64,000 nucleotides of DNA from Coprococcus_C hominis (GTDB taxonomy: Bacteria; Bacillota; Clostridia; Lachnospirales; Lachnospiraceae), in the NCBI RefSeq assembly GCF_020687505.1, contig NZ_JAJEQT010000001.1; one strand, given 5' to 3'. Under the pieces are notes generated by a model. The model had not been told where the DNA came from. It saw only the letters and a program-made list of their open reading frames with translations, and ran no database searches. Of this stretch, positions 37,011-45,593 are shown piece by piece; position 1 is the first letter of the stretch; each line of letters begins with the position of its first letter. The position numbers were made by a program, and so were the translations under genes.

Positions 37011-37409
37011 ATGAACATCGGTTTAATCGCACATGATGCGAAGAAAAAATTAATGCAGAATTTCTGTATCGCTTATCGGGGGATTATGTCTCATCATGAA
37101 CTTTATGCAACCGGAACGACAGGACGTATGATTGAAGAGGTTACCAATCTGACTGTCCACAAGTTCCTCGCCGGGCATACCGGAGGAGAGCAGCAGCTCG
37201 GTGCCATGATTGAGAGCAATGATCTGGACATGATGATATTTTTACGCGATCCACAGACCAAGAAGAGCCACGATGTAGATATCAATAACATCTTTTCGCT
37301 TTGTGATATTCACAATATTCCACTTGCAACCAATCTTGCAACCGCGGAATTGCTGATCAAAGCGTTGGATCGTGGTGACTTAGATTGGCGAGAACTGTTT
37401 AAGCACTAA
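37011..37409 (+). CDS. mgsA: Methylglyoxal synthase
   Basis: A protein of 132 residues with the family core: NIGLIAHDAKK, TGTTGRMIEE and SGGEQQLGAMI-like GGEQQLGAMIE, the catalytic Asp in FLRDPQ and NIPLATNLATAE. It converts dihydroxyacetone phosphate to methylglyoxal and phosphate, a bypass of lower glycolysis used when phosphate is short. Its place in a wall and division operon is common among clostridia. The ATG has AAGGAG upstream. Confidence 0.95.
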   Translation: MNIGLIAHDAKKKLMQNFCIAYRGIMSHHELYATGTTGRMIEEVTNLTVHKFLAGHTGGEQQLGAMIESNDLDMMIFLRDPQTKKSHDVDINNIFSLCDIHNIPLATNLATAELLIKALDRGDLDWRELFKH

Positions 37410-37415
37410 AAAACT

Positions 37416-38405
37416 ATGCGAAGTAAATATTTAACGAGAAATTTAATAATACTTGTACTGTTGGTATTGTTTGTATCTATTGTCTGTATTGTCAACAATC
37501 ACGTAAAGGCAGCGTATCCTGATGTTGATTCCGCTACTTACGTGATCGACCACCTGGTTCATCAATCGGACAATGTTGATTTCCATCAGGAGGACACGAT
37601 TGTTTATCGTGACGACCGTACCCAGGCGGATTTGTTTCCCGAAGACTATTACGCACTTTTAATCAATGAATCCGACCAGACGGTACTTGCCGCCAAAAAT
37701 GTACATCAACGTATGTATCCGGCAAGTATGACGAAGATGATGACTGCAATTGTTGTGGCTGATGCCATTGAAGCCGGAACCATTTCACTCGATGATATGG
37801 TTGAGATCACACAAAACTATGATCTGACAGCAGAAGATGTTGCCCCCAGCCAGTTGCATCGTGGATATACCATTTCCGTAAAAGACCTGTTGTATGGGCT
37901 GATGTTAGAATCCAACAATTATTATGCCCTGTATCTGGCAGAGTATGTGGGTGGGGATATCCAAAGCTTCTGTGACCGTATGAATCAGAAAGCCCTGGAG
38001 CTCGGAGCTACAAACACTCATTTTATGAATCCACACGGACTGGACGATCCAAATCACTATTCGACCGCATATGACATGTACCTCATTGTAAAAGAAGTCC
38101 ACAATCATCAGATTCTACGGGATATTGATGGTTTTGATACATATACTTATACGTTTTATGATTCCAATGGCGCAGCAATTGATACCGAAAGCACCGCAAC
38201 AAATTTATTTGTTACGGGAGAAGTGTCTCTGCCAGCGACCTTCCATCTGGAATCCTGGAAAACAGGAACGACCGATGGAGCTGGTAACTGTCTTGCCATG
38301 TATCTGACCAAGGACGGTAAGGACTATGTAGTTGTCGCATCATCCGGCAATTCCAAAGCGGACTTATACAATTCTATTATACGTTTATTATGTTTAACAG
38401 ACTAA
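37416..38405 (+). CDS. D-alanyl-D-alanine carboxypeptidase (S11 family)
   Basis: A protein of 329 residues. An N-terminal membrane segment or signal peptide (about 8-27) precedes a penicillin-binding domain with SMTK (SxxK), SNN (SxN) and WKTGTT (KTG). There is no C-terminal amphipathic anchor, so the N-terminal segment probably holds it on the membrane. It removes the last D-Ala from peptidoglycan stems and so limits cross-linking. It starts 6 nt after mgsA. Confidence 0.92.
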   Translation: MRSKYLTRNLIILVLLVLFVSIVCIVNNHVKAAYPDVDSATYVIDHLVHQSDNVDFHQEDTIVYRDDRTQADLFPEDYYALLINESDQTVLAAKNVHQRMYPASMTKMMTAIVVADAIEAGTISLDDMVEITQNYDLTAEDVAPSQLHRGYTISVKDLLYGLMLESNNYYALYLAEYVGGDIQSFCDRMNQKALELGATNTHFMNPHGLDDPNHYSTAYDMYLIVKEVHNHQILRDIDGFDTYTYTFYDSNGAAIDTESTATNLFVTGEVSLPATFHLESWKTGTTDGAGNCLAMYLTKDGKDYVVVASSGNSKADLYNSIIRLLCLTD

Positions 38406-38417
38406 GGAGGACATGAG

Positions 38418-38837
38418 ATGCTGGAACTAATTATTGGAGCAAAAGGAAACGGTAAAACACGCAAAATGGTGGAAAGAGCGAACAACGAAAGCAAGCGTAC
38501 TAGCGGTTCTATCATTTACATTGATAAGAGCAACAAGCATATGTATGAACTTTCTAATGTCATCCGGCTCGTCAATCTGCACGAGTACGATATTCAATCC
38601 CCAGATGCCTTTATGGGCTTTATTCAGGGACTGATTTCTTCCAACCATAATGTAACTCACATCTTTTTGGATAACTTCATGATGATGTGTAACATCGAGG
38701 CAGATGCACTTGGCGCTGCATTGAAAGAGATTGATAAGATTTCCGAAAAATACAATGTTACATTTGTCATCAGTACTGCCGTGGAAGAATCCATGTTGCC
38801 AGCAGAATATGCAGCCAATGTTGTCTGTAAACTGTAA
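38418..38837 (+). CDS. Small P-loop protein of the division cluster
   Basis: A protein of 139 residues with a Walker A motif at the N terminus (IIGAKGNGKTRKM) and a Walker B-like strand (VTHIFLDNFMMM). The fold looks like a minimal P-loop NTPase. I do not recognise a named family. It stands between a carboxypeptidase and a HlyD-like protein, with AAGGAGG upstream, so a link to envelope growth or division is plausible from position only. Confidence 0.75.
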   Translation: MLELIIGAKGNGKTRKMVERANNESKRTSGSIIYIDKSNKHMYELSNVIRLVNLHEYDIQSPDAFMGFIQGLISSNHNVTHIFLDNFMMMCNIEADALGAALKEIDKISEKYNVTFVISTAVEESMLPAEYAANVVCKL

Positions 38838-38860
38838 AATACACACAATCAGGTGAGGAT

Positions 38861-40240
38861 ATGAAACAACCAAACCGTATTATACAACTGAATAAAGAGA
38901 TACGTGCAAACGCTGCAACCATAGTTATTGCAGCGGTTTTGCTGTATGTCGTAATCAGCGTCGTATCTTCGCTCAGCAAAGAATCCGTTACGATCTATCA
39001 GGTCAGCAAAGGCGATGTCAGCAATGATATTACCTTACAGGGACTTGCAATCCGTGACGAGGTTATCGTAAACACACAGAAATCCGGTTATCTCTGTTAC
39101 TATATCACCGATGGAGAAAAAGTAAAAAAGAACTCTACTGTATGTACCATTGATGAGACCGGAGAGATCTATAATACTGAAAATAATTCTGACAGCAATT
39201 ACAACGCACTGTTGTCAAGCAATGACTATGCAAGCATCCGTTCCCTGATATCTTCTTACAAGTTATCATACAGCGATGTAACCTTTTACAACGCGTACAG
39301 CTTCGAGACAAGCGCTAACAACAAGGTATTCGAGCTGACAAACGAAGTACTGATGCAGCAGGCAGGCTCCTCTGGACGCGGACTGTCTTCGGTCAGTGCC
39401 CCAGACAGCGGGCTTGTAACATATTACATTGACGGATATGAGAATTATCAGATTTCTGAAAAGATCAAAGCTTCCGATTTTGATAAAGCCGGATACGATA
39501 AAAAGGCGATGAAATCCGGGGATTATGCAGAAGCCGGTTCCACTATCGTGAAGATCATCCCATCCGAACAGTGGAACATCGTTGCGCCGATCTCACAGGA
39601 TCAGCTTGCAGAATTGGACGGGCAGTCATATGTGAAGTTCCGTATCAACAATTCGAACTTTACGATTACGATGCCTTTTACAATTATTGAAGGTTCCGAT
39701 GGCTCTTATATCAACATTGCCATCGATAAATATATGTCAAATTATCTGTCCGAGCGTTTCGTGACTGTGGAACTGATTCAGTCCGATGAGAGTGGTCTGA
39801 AGATTCCTTCGTCTGCACTTGTAGAAAAGCAGGTCTATCGGATTCCACTCAGCTATCTGTCTGCAGGCAGTAACCAAAGTAACGAGAACCGTCTCAACCT
39901 GCAGCGGACCGATGACAATGGGAACAAAACTATACAGCAGATGCAGCCAAAGATTTATAAGACAGACGAGAAATACGCCTATGTTGATCCAGAAGGCTTT
40001 GAGGATTCTGACATTCTGGTCAATATTACCTCGAATGCTACGATTGCAGCATCGTTGTTAGAATTATATCCACTGACCGGTGTTTATTTTGCCAATCAGG
40101 GTATTGCAGAATTCCGCCGGGTAACTGTGATTAAAACAATCGACGAATTTGTTCTGATTGAAAGTGGCGAAGAGCTGAAAGCCTACGATAACATCGTGCT
40201 GGATGCACAAAGTGTCACAGAAAATCAGCTTATATATTAA
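38861..40240 (+). CDS. HlyD-like membrane-anchored protein upstream of yggS-sepF
   Basis: A protein of 459 residues with a basic start, one membrane segment at about 18-37 and a long extracellular part. The first strands (VTIYQVSKGDVSNDITLQGLAIRDE ... SGYLCYYITDGEKVKKNSTV) form a biotinyl-lipoyl-like half-motif as in HlyD and RND adaptor proteins. No transporter gene is nearby. Genes of this kind often precede yggS-sepF in clostridia, so a role around the divisome or wall is more likely than export, by inference. AGGTGAGG precedes the ATG. Confidence 0.75.
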   Translation: MKQPNRIIQLNKEIRANAATIVIAAVLLYVVISVVSSLSKESVTIYQVSKGDVSNDITLQGLAIRDEVIVNTQKSGYLCYYITDGEKVKKNSTVCTIDETGEIYNTENNSDSNYNALLSSNDYASIRSLISSYKLSYSDVTFYNAYSFETSANNKVFELTNEVLMQQAGSSGRGLSSVSAPDSGLVTYYIDGYENYQISEKIKASDFDKAGYDKKAMKSGDYAEAGSTIVKIIPSEQWNIVAPISQDQLAELDGQSYVKFRINNSNFTITMPFTIIEGSDGSYINIAIDKYMSNYLSERFVTVELIQSDESGLKIPSSALVEKQVYRIPLSYLSAGSNQSNENRLNLQRTDDNGNKTIQQMQPKIYKTDEKYAYVDPEGFEDSDILVNITSNATIAASLLELYPLTGVYFANQGIAEFRRVTVIKTIDEFVLIESGEELKAYDNIVLDAQSVTENQLIY

Positions 40241-40263
40241 AAATTAGAAAGGTCTTGATCAAG

Positions 40264-40956
40264 ATGCTATACGAAAATTATGAACAGGTAGTTGCAAATG
40301 TCAAAAAAGCGTGTGAACGCTCCGGCCGAAATTTTCAGGATATTACGATCATTGCAGTCAGCAAAACCAAACCATTATCCGATGTAGAGGAATTACTTTC
40401 ACATGGTGTGATGGAATTTGGTGAGAACAAAGTGCAGGAGATGGTTGATAAATACGAACATGTATCCAAACCGGTTCACTGGCACTTAATCGGACATCTG
40501 CAGACAAACAAAGTAAAATATATTGTAGATAAGGCATGTCTGATCCACAGTGTGGATTCGGTGCATCTGGCAAAAGAAATTGAGAAGGAGGCTGCTAAAA
40601 AAGGGGTAGTTGCAAAGGTTCTTCTCGAAGTCAACATTGCACAGGAAGAAACAAAATTTGGAATCCGGGAGGATGAGGTTTACGCTTTGATTGACGCGAT
40701 CAAGGATATGCCGCATGTTCATGTTATGGGACTCATGACGATCGCTCCATTTGTGGAAAATCCAGAAGAAAATCGTGTTTATTTCCGTAAAATGCATCAA
40801 TTATCGCTTGACATAAAATCCAAATGCATTGATAATATTGATATGAGTGTTTTATCAATGGGAATGACCAATGATTATGAAATCGCCGTCGAGGAGGGCG
40901 CGACTATGATTCGTGTCGGAACCGCTATTTTCGGTGCGCGAAATTATAATATTTAA
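40264..40956 (+). CDS. yggS: YggS/PLPBP family pyridoxal-phosphate homeostasis protein
   Basis: A protein of 230 residues with the alanine-racemase-like barrel: the PLP Lys in IIAVSKTKP, FGENKVQEM, WHLIGHLQTNKVKY and the late phosphate loop SMGMTNDYEIAVEEGATMIRVGTAIFG. It binds PLP, has no known catalytic activity and keeps free PLP in balance. A TTG at 40255 is in frame, but AGAAAGG at 40246-40252 suits the ATG at 40264. The gene directly precedes sepF, the usual order in Gram-positive bacteria. Confidence 0.95.
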   Translation: MLYENYEQVVANVKKACERSGRNFQDITIIAVSKTKPLSDVEELLSHGVMEFGENKVQEMVDKYEHVSKPVHWHLIGHLQTNKVKYIVDKACLIHSVDSVHLAKEIEKEAAKKGVVAKVLLEVNIAQEETKFGIREDEVYALIDAIKDMPHVHVMGLMTIAPFVENPEENRVYFRKMHQLSLDIKSKCIDNIDMSVLSMGMTNDYEIAVEEGATMIRVGTAIFGARNYNI

Positions 40957-40973
40957 TTAAGGAGAATAAGGTT

Positions 40974-41591
40974 ATGGCAAAGGATGCAGGTAAAAAGAGT
41001 TTTCTGGATTTTTTCAAAGTCAAAAATATAGATGATGATGAAGATGAGTTCGATGACGATCTGTTTGACGACGATGATTATGATGACGATGACGACGATG
41101 ATTACGAAGATGTAAAACCACGTGCATCGAAATCAAAACCATCTTTCAGCAAGCCAGCTGCACGTTCCGCTTCCAAATACGAAGCAGCTACACAGCAGGC
41201 ATCAACTACACATCGGAGTACAGCAGGCAGTTCATCCAGTGGCAAACTGGTTGATTTCAAGGACTCCCAGAAGTCTTACAGCAGAAGCTCAGATTTCCGC
41301 AACCGTAGTGAAGTATTTGTAATTAAACCACAGGAGACAGATGAGGCACAGTCCGTCATTGATTTCCTTCGTGCAAACAAAACAATCGTGATAAATATTG
41401 AGGGCTTGGATGTCGCAGTCGCACAGCGAATCATCGACTATGTTGGCGGTGCATGCTATGCAATGGGAGGCTCTTTGAATGTGGTATCTTCCAACATATT
41501 TATTGCAACACCTCAGGATATCGAAGTATCCGGAGATTTGAGAGAGGAATTGGTTGGTCAGGATGCCCTGACACCATACGTACAGTACTAA
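40974..41591 (+). CDS. sepF: Cell division protein SepF
   Basis: A protein of 205 residues. The N terminus (FLDFFKVKN) can form the membrane-binding helix. An acidic Asp-rich stretch (about 19-42) and a Ser-rich linker follow, and then the SepF core (SVIDFLRANKTIVINIEGL ... RIIDYVGGACYAMGG). SepF bundles FtsZ filaments and ties them to the membrane. AAGGAGAA lies upstream; the gene stands between yggS and divIVA. Confidence 0.94.
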   Translation: MAKDAGKKSFLDFFKVKNIDDDEDEFDDDLFDDDDYDDDDDDDYEDVKPRASKSKPSFSKPAARSASKYEAATQQASTTHRSTAGSSSSGKLVDFKDSQKSYSRSSDFRNRSEVFVIKPQETDEAQSVIDFLRANKTIVINIEGLDVAVAQRIIDYVGGACYAMGGSLNVVSSNIFIATPQDIEVSGDLREELVGQDALTPYVQY

Positions 41592-41612
41592 ACGAATAGG
41601 GGGGTTGGAAAG

Positions 41613-42812
41613 TTGCTTACACCAGTTGATATTCAACAGAAGAAATTTCATGTCGGTTTGGGTTACGACAAGAAAGATGTAAACACATTTTTTGACAGTG
41701 TTTCAGAAAGCTATGAATCCTTGTATCGTTCAAATGCGGAGTTAAAAGAGAAGGTCTCCATATTAAACGATACATTACAGAATTATCGTTCCAAAGAATC
41801 ACATCTTGAGAAAAGCTTGAAGCGTGCGGAAAAAGACACCGTAGAGACTATCTCCAATGCAACAAAGGAAGCAAAGGAGATTATTCGTGATGCCAAAATT
41901 CAGGCAAACAACATTGTGTCTGACGCAGAGAAACGTCTGGAGCGTCTGGAAGATGAGATTGCATTATTAGAAGCAAAATACACCGCTTACAAATCTAATT
42001 TCTGTTCGTTACTGAAAAAGCAGTTTGAGTTCTTAGGCGAGCAGGATTTTGATCCATCCTCTATGATTGATGATCGTGCATGGACACTCATGGGTGGAGA
42101 GGAGAAACAGGCTTCCGCCTCTGCAGGTGACGGGTTTGGTGCCTACACCGGAGATCCTCAGTTGCGCGATGAATCTACATTGGGTGGATTTAATGGTGGA
42201 TTTGGCAGTGGCGATACAACCAGCACAAGCGCTGTATATACACAATCTTTAAGTGCCGGAGAGAATTTTGTTGATCCTTTTAAGCCAAAGGAGCAAAAGG
42301 ATTATAATCCATTTGACGCAAAGGGAAAAGGTTCAGAAGAGAAAAAATCTTCCTTGAAGGTTGCCAATTCCGCGGAAGAACGTAAAAAAATGAAGCGGGC
42401 AACTGTCGGAAGCTCCGAAGCTGCAGCAGCAGTTCAAAAAGCAAGGGAAGCCGCTGCTCAGGCAGCCAAAGCGCCGAAGCCGGAACCAAAACCAGAACCA
42501 AAACGGGAAGCGCGTCCAGAACCAGAACGTGCTCTAGAGCCGGAAGCAAAACCGGAGCCGACACCGGAACCAGCTCCAGAAAGAAAGCTGGAACCGGAAG
42601 TAAAACCAGAGCCAGTTCCAAAAGAGCCAGATATTGATGAGATTCCAACGATTTCTCATTTATCAGTGTCCGACGATGATACAGATACAGAAGAATCTGC
42701 AGAGAGCATCGAAGGCGAAGTAGAAGCAAAAAAGAACAACGGACCAGCGTTGATCGGAGAAGGCGAAGACGATGATGCCGAGACCGACGATGATGGATTT
42801 GAGTTCATCTAA
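41613..42812 (+). CDS. divIVA: DivIVA family protein with a Pro/Glu/Lys-rich tail
   Basis: A protein of 399 residues. The N terminus LTPVDIQQKKF fits the lipid-binding DivIVA domain, which starts with an unusual TTG codon at 41613 after AGGGGGG; no ATG gives this conserved beginning. A coiled coil follows to about residue 135. The rest is low complexity, with a run of PEPK-like repeats (about 288-335) and an acidic end. DivIVA marks negative membrane curvature at poles and septa and can place MinCD. The long tail is not needed for the core function and may bind partners. Confidence 0.92.
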   Translation: MLTPVDIQQKKFHVGLGYDKKDVNTFFDSVSESYESLYRSNAELKEKVSILNDTLQNYRSKESHLEKSLKRAEKDTVETISNATKEAKEIIRDAKIQANNIVSDAEKRLERLEDEIALLEAKYTAYKSNFCSLLKKQFEFLGEQDFDPSSMIDDRAWTLMGGEEKQASASAGDGFGAYTGDPQLRDESTLGGFNGGFGSGDTTSTSAVYTQSLSAGENFVDPFKPKEQKDYNPFDAKGKGSEEKKSSLKVANSAEERKKMKRATVGSSEAAAAVQKAREAAAQAAKAPKPEPKPEPKREARPEPERALEPEAKPEPTPEPAPERKLEPEVKPEPVPKEPDIDEIPTISHLSVSDDDTDTEESAESIEGEVEAKKNNGPALIGEGEDDDAETDDDGFEFI

Positions 42813-42848
42813 TCAAATATCGTATTACATACAGAAAGAAGAGTTACC

Positions 42849-43952
42849 ATGAAGAATTTAACTGTCCATCTTGATGATAAGCCAATCTACGATATCGTAT
42901 ATGAAGAGAGCTTTGATGCCCTTCCCAGTATGATAAAAGAGCTTGGCTACAGTAACCGTAAAATCTGTGTGGTATCCGAAAGTCATGTAGCATCCTTGTA
43001 TTTGGATGCTATATTGCTTTCTATCAAAGATGCCTGCACATATACTACATCCTTTGTCTTTCCAGAAGGAGAGGCAAGCAAGAATCTGAATGTTGTCAGA
43101 GACCTGTACACCCATCTGATTGAAGAGAAATTCGATCGAAATGATGTACTGATTGCCCTCGGCGGCGGTGTGGTCGGTGATCTGACCGGATATGCGGCCG
43201 CAACCTATCTGCGCGGTATCGACTTTATCCAGATTCCAACCAGCCTGTTATCACAGGTTGATTCCAGCATCGGCGGAAAAACCGGTGTGGACTTTGACTC
43301 CTACAAGAACATGGTCGGCGCCTTTCATATGCCGAAACTGGTGTATATGAACCTGTCTGTGTTAAAGACATTATCGAACCGCCAGTTTTGTTCGGGTATG
43401 GGCGAGATCATCAAGCATGGTCTGATCAAGAATGCCAATTATTTTACATGGTTGAAGGAAAACGAAGCACAGATTGCAGCGCTTGATCTTCCTACCGTTG
43501 GAGAGATGATCTACGAAAGCAACGTCGTAAAGAAAAATGTCGTCGAAAACGATCCGACCGAAAAGGGAGAGCGTGCACTGTTGAATTTTGGACATACTCT
43601 CGGTCATGCCATCGAAAAATACATGAATTTTGAATTTTTGCATGGAGAATGCGTGCTGATCGGATGTGCACTTGCCAGTATCATTTCCTACAAAAAAGGG
43701 AATATTACACAGGCAGAGCTGCGAGATATCCTACACAGCATGAAACCGTACCATGTACCAAAGCTGCCAGCCGACGCGAATTTTGCAACAATCGTATCCT
43801 ATACGAAAAACGACAAGAAAGCCATCGGTGGAAAAATCAAATTTATTTTGTTAGAGACGATCGGACACGCGTATATCGACATGGATGTAAGCGAGGAAGA
43901 TATGCTTCTGGCACTCAAAGAATTACAGGAAAGATATCAGGATGAATACTAA
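42849..43952 (+). CDS. aroB: 3-Dehydroquinate synthase
   Basis: A protein of 367 residues with NAD and metal motifs of the family: ALGGGVVGDLTGYAAATYLRG, QIPTSLLSQVDSSIGGKTGVD, GMGEIIKHG and NFGHTLGHAIE. It converts DAHP into 3-dehydroquinate, the second step of the shikimate pathway. No other aro gene is near. The last 11 nt overlap lspA. Confidence 0.96.
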   Translation: MKNLTVHLDDKPIYDIVYEESFDALPSMIKELGYSNRKICVVSESHVASLYLDAILLSIKDACTYTTSFVFPEGEASKNLNVVRDLYTHLIEEKFDRNDVLIALGGGVVGDLTGYAAATYLRGIDFIQIPTSLLSQVDSSIGGKTGVDFDSYKNMVGAFHMPKLVYMNLSVLKTLSNRQFCSGMGEIIKHGLIKNANYFTWLKENEAQIAALDLPTVGEMIYESNVVKKNVVENDPTEKGERALLNFGHTLGHAIEKYMNFEFLHGECVLIGCALASIISYKKGNITQAELRDILHSMKPYHVPKLPADANFATIVSYTKNDKKAIGGKIKFILLETIGHAYIDMDVSEEDMLLALKELQERYQDEY

Positions 43953-44460
43953 AAATAAAATCAAAATCTATATAATACCGATTCTTTGTATCGGTTTGCT
44001 TGTTGCATTCGATCAGATCACAAAATTCATCGTACGCACATCCTTTGCGTTATATGAATCACATCCGCTGATCAAGAATGTATTTCATTTAACATACATT
44101 CAGAATACCGGAATCGCATGGGGCATGTTCAAAAACGGCAGAATAATCTTCCTGATTCTGACCGTCCTTGTGTTGCTTGTCTGTGCAGGTATTTACGCAA
44201 AAATTCCAGAGAACAGGCGCTTTACCCCAATTCGTGTCTGTCTGGTGTTCCTTGTATCTGGCGCAATCGGAAATATGATTGACCGTATCTCTTTACATTA
44301 TGTAGTGGATTTCTTTGATTTCCGGCTGATCAATTTTCCGATTTTTAATGTCGCGGATATCTATGTGACCGTGAGTATGATCGTGTTGATCTTACTGTGT
44401 GCATTTTACTATCACGACCACGAAATTGATGTGTTATTCTCAAAATCAAAAAAAGACTAA
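43942..44460 (+). CDS. lspA: Lipoprotein signal peptidase (signal peptidase II)
   Basis: A protein of 172 residues with four membrane segments and the two catalytic Asp motifs, SGAIGNMIDRI and FNVADIYVTV. It cleaves the signal peptide of lipoproteins such as the one at 19732 after lipid attachment. The start overlaps aroB, with AGGAAAG upstream. lspA followed by rluD is a very common bacterial pair. Confidence 0.96.
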   Translation: MNTKNKIKIYIIPILCIGLLVAFDQITKFIVRTSFALYESHPLIKNVFHLTYIQNTGIAWGMFKNGRIIFLILTVLVLLVCAGIYAKIPENRRFTPIRVCLVFLVSGAIGNMIDRISLHYVVDFFDFRLINFPIFNVADIYVTVSMIVLILLCAFYYHDHEIDVLFSKSKKD

Positions 44461-44471
44461 GATATTACAAT

Positions 44472-45389
44472 ATGGAAACTTACGAATTTACAATCGACGC
44501 AGCTTCCACAGACATCGGCACGCGACTGGACAAATATCTGACTGAACAGATACCTGACCAATCGCGTTCGTATATCCAGAAGCTGTTAGATGATAATTTC
44601 ATAACTGTAAATGGCAAATCTGCCAAATCAAATTATAAGCTCCGGGCAGGCGATACGATCACAGTAGAGATACCGGAAGCAGAAGAATTAGACATCGAAC
44701 CGGAGAATATTCCACTCGATATCGTCTATGAGGATGATGATATCATTGTCATCAACAAACCGAAGGGCATGGTTGTGCATCCGGCACCGGGACATACAAG
44801 CGGAACACTCGTCAATGCCCTGATGTACCATTGTAAGGATTCCTTATCCTCCATCAATGGGGTATTACGACCGGGAATCGTTCACCGGATTGATATGGAT
44901 ACGACCGGACTTTTAGTTGCCTGCAAGAGCGATCAGGCGCATCGTGTATTGTCCGATAAGTTCAAGGTACATGATATTCACCGTGTCTACACAGCGATCG
45001 TCTACAATCAGTTTGCCACAGACGAGGGAACGATTAACAAACCGATTGCCAGACACAAAACCGACCGCAAGAAAATGGCAATCGATCCAAACGGCAGACA
45101 TGCCGTCACACATTACCGTGTGATTGAACGGCTAAAGCAGAACTTCTCCCTCGTGGAATGCGAGCTTGAAACCGGACGGACACACCAGATCCGTGTCCAT
45201 ATGGCAAGCATCAATCATCCATTGCTTGGGGATGAGGTGTATGGGCCGAAGCAGAAGCCTTTTGCCACACAGGGACAGGTATTACACGCAGGGGTACTCG
45301 GGTTCGACCACCCAATCACCGGAGAATATATGGAATGGCATGCAGACCTTCCAGACTATTTTCAGGAGATTTTGAAGCGGCTTCGATAA
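44472..45389 (+). CDS. rluD: Ribosomal large subunit pseudouridine synthase RluD-like
   Basis: A protein of 305 residues: an S4 domain at about 15-75 and the RluA-type catalytic domain with the Asp in HRIDMDTTGLLVACK and the motif GRTHQIRVHMASINHPLLGD. It makes pseudouridine in 23S rRNA. The position directly after lspA (11 nt) supports RluD rather than RluC. A related enzyme is encoded at 15533. Confidence 0.93.
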   Translation: METYEFTIDAASTDIGTRLDKYLTEQIPDQSRSYIQKLLDDNFITVNGKSAKSNYKLRAGDTITVEIPEAEELDIEPENIPLDIVYEDDDIIVINKPKGMVVHPAPGHTSGTLVNALMYHCKDSLSSINGVLRPGIVHRIDMDTTGLLVACKSDQAHRVLSDKFKVHDIHRVYTAIVYNQFATDEGTINKPIARHKTDRKKMAIDPNGRHAVTHYRVIERLKQNFSLVECELETGRTHQIRVHMASINHPLLGDEVYGPKQKPFATQGQVLHAGVLGFDHPITGEYMEWHADLPDYFQEILKRLR

Positions 45390-45479
45390 ACGGACTTTTT
45401 TGACGCTTATAGGATATAAGAAGGGATTTTTATGAACACAATTATCCGGTAACGATTTATAATTTATAAAAAATTTTTC

Positions 45480-45510
45480 TTGACCTAAAGCTAAGTTTAG
45501 GTTGTATAGT
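45480..45510 (+). promoter_or_regulatory. MerR-type operator-promoter (19-bp spacer)
   Basis: TTGACC at 45480-45485 and TATAGT at 45505-45510 are 19 bp apart, two more than normal. The spacer region holds a perfect inverted repeat, ACCTAAA at 45483-45489 and TTTAGGT at 45496-45502. A long spacer with a centred palindrome is the hallmark of promoters untwisted by MerR-family activators. No merR gene is in the window. The promoter would drive the DXS-like gene 84 nt downstream. Confidence 0.7.
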
Positions 45511-45593
45511 AAACACAGAAAGGATGAATAAAGATAGTATTCATTCTTTTTTGTACGAGAAATAAGAAGAAATTTTCAGGAGGAACAAACGTT

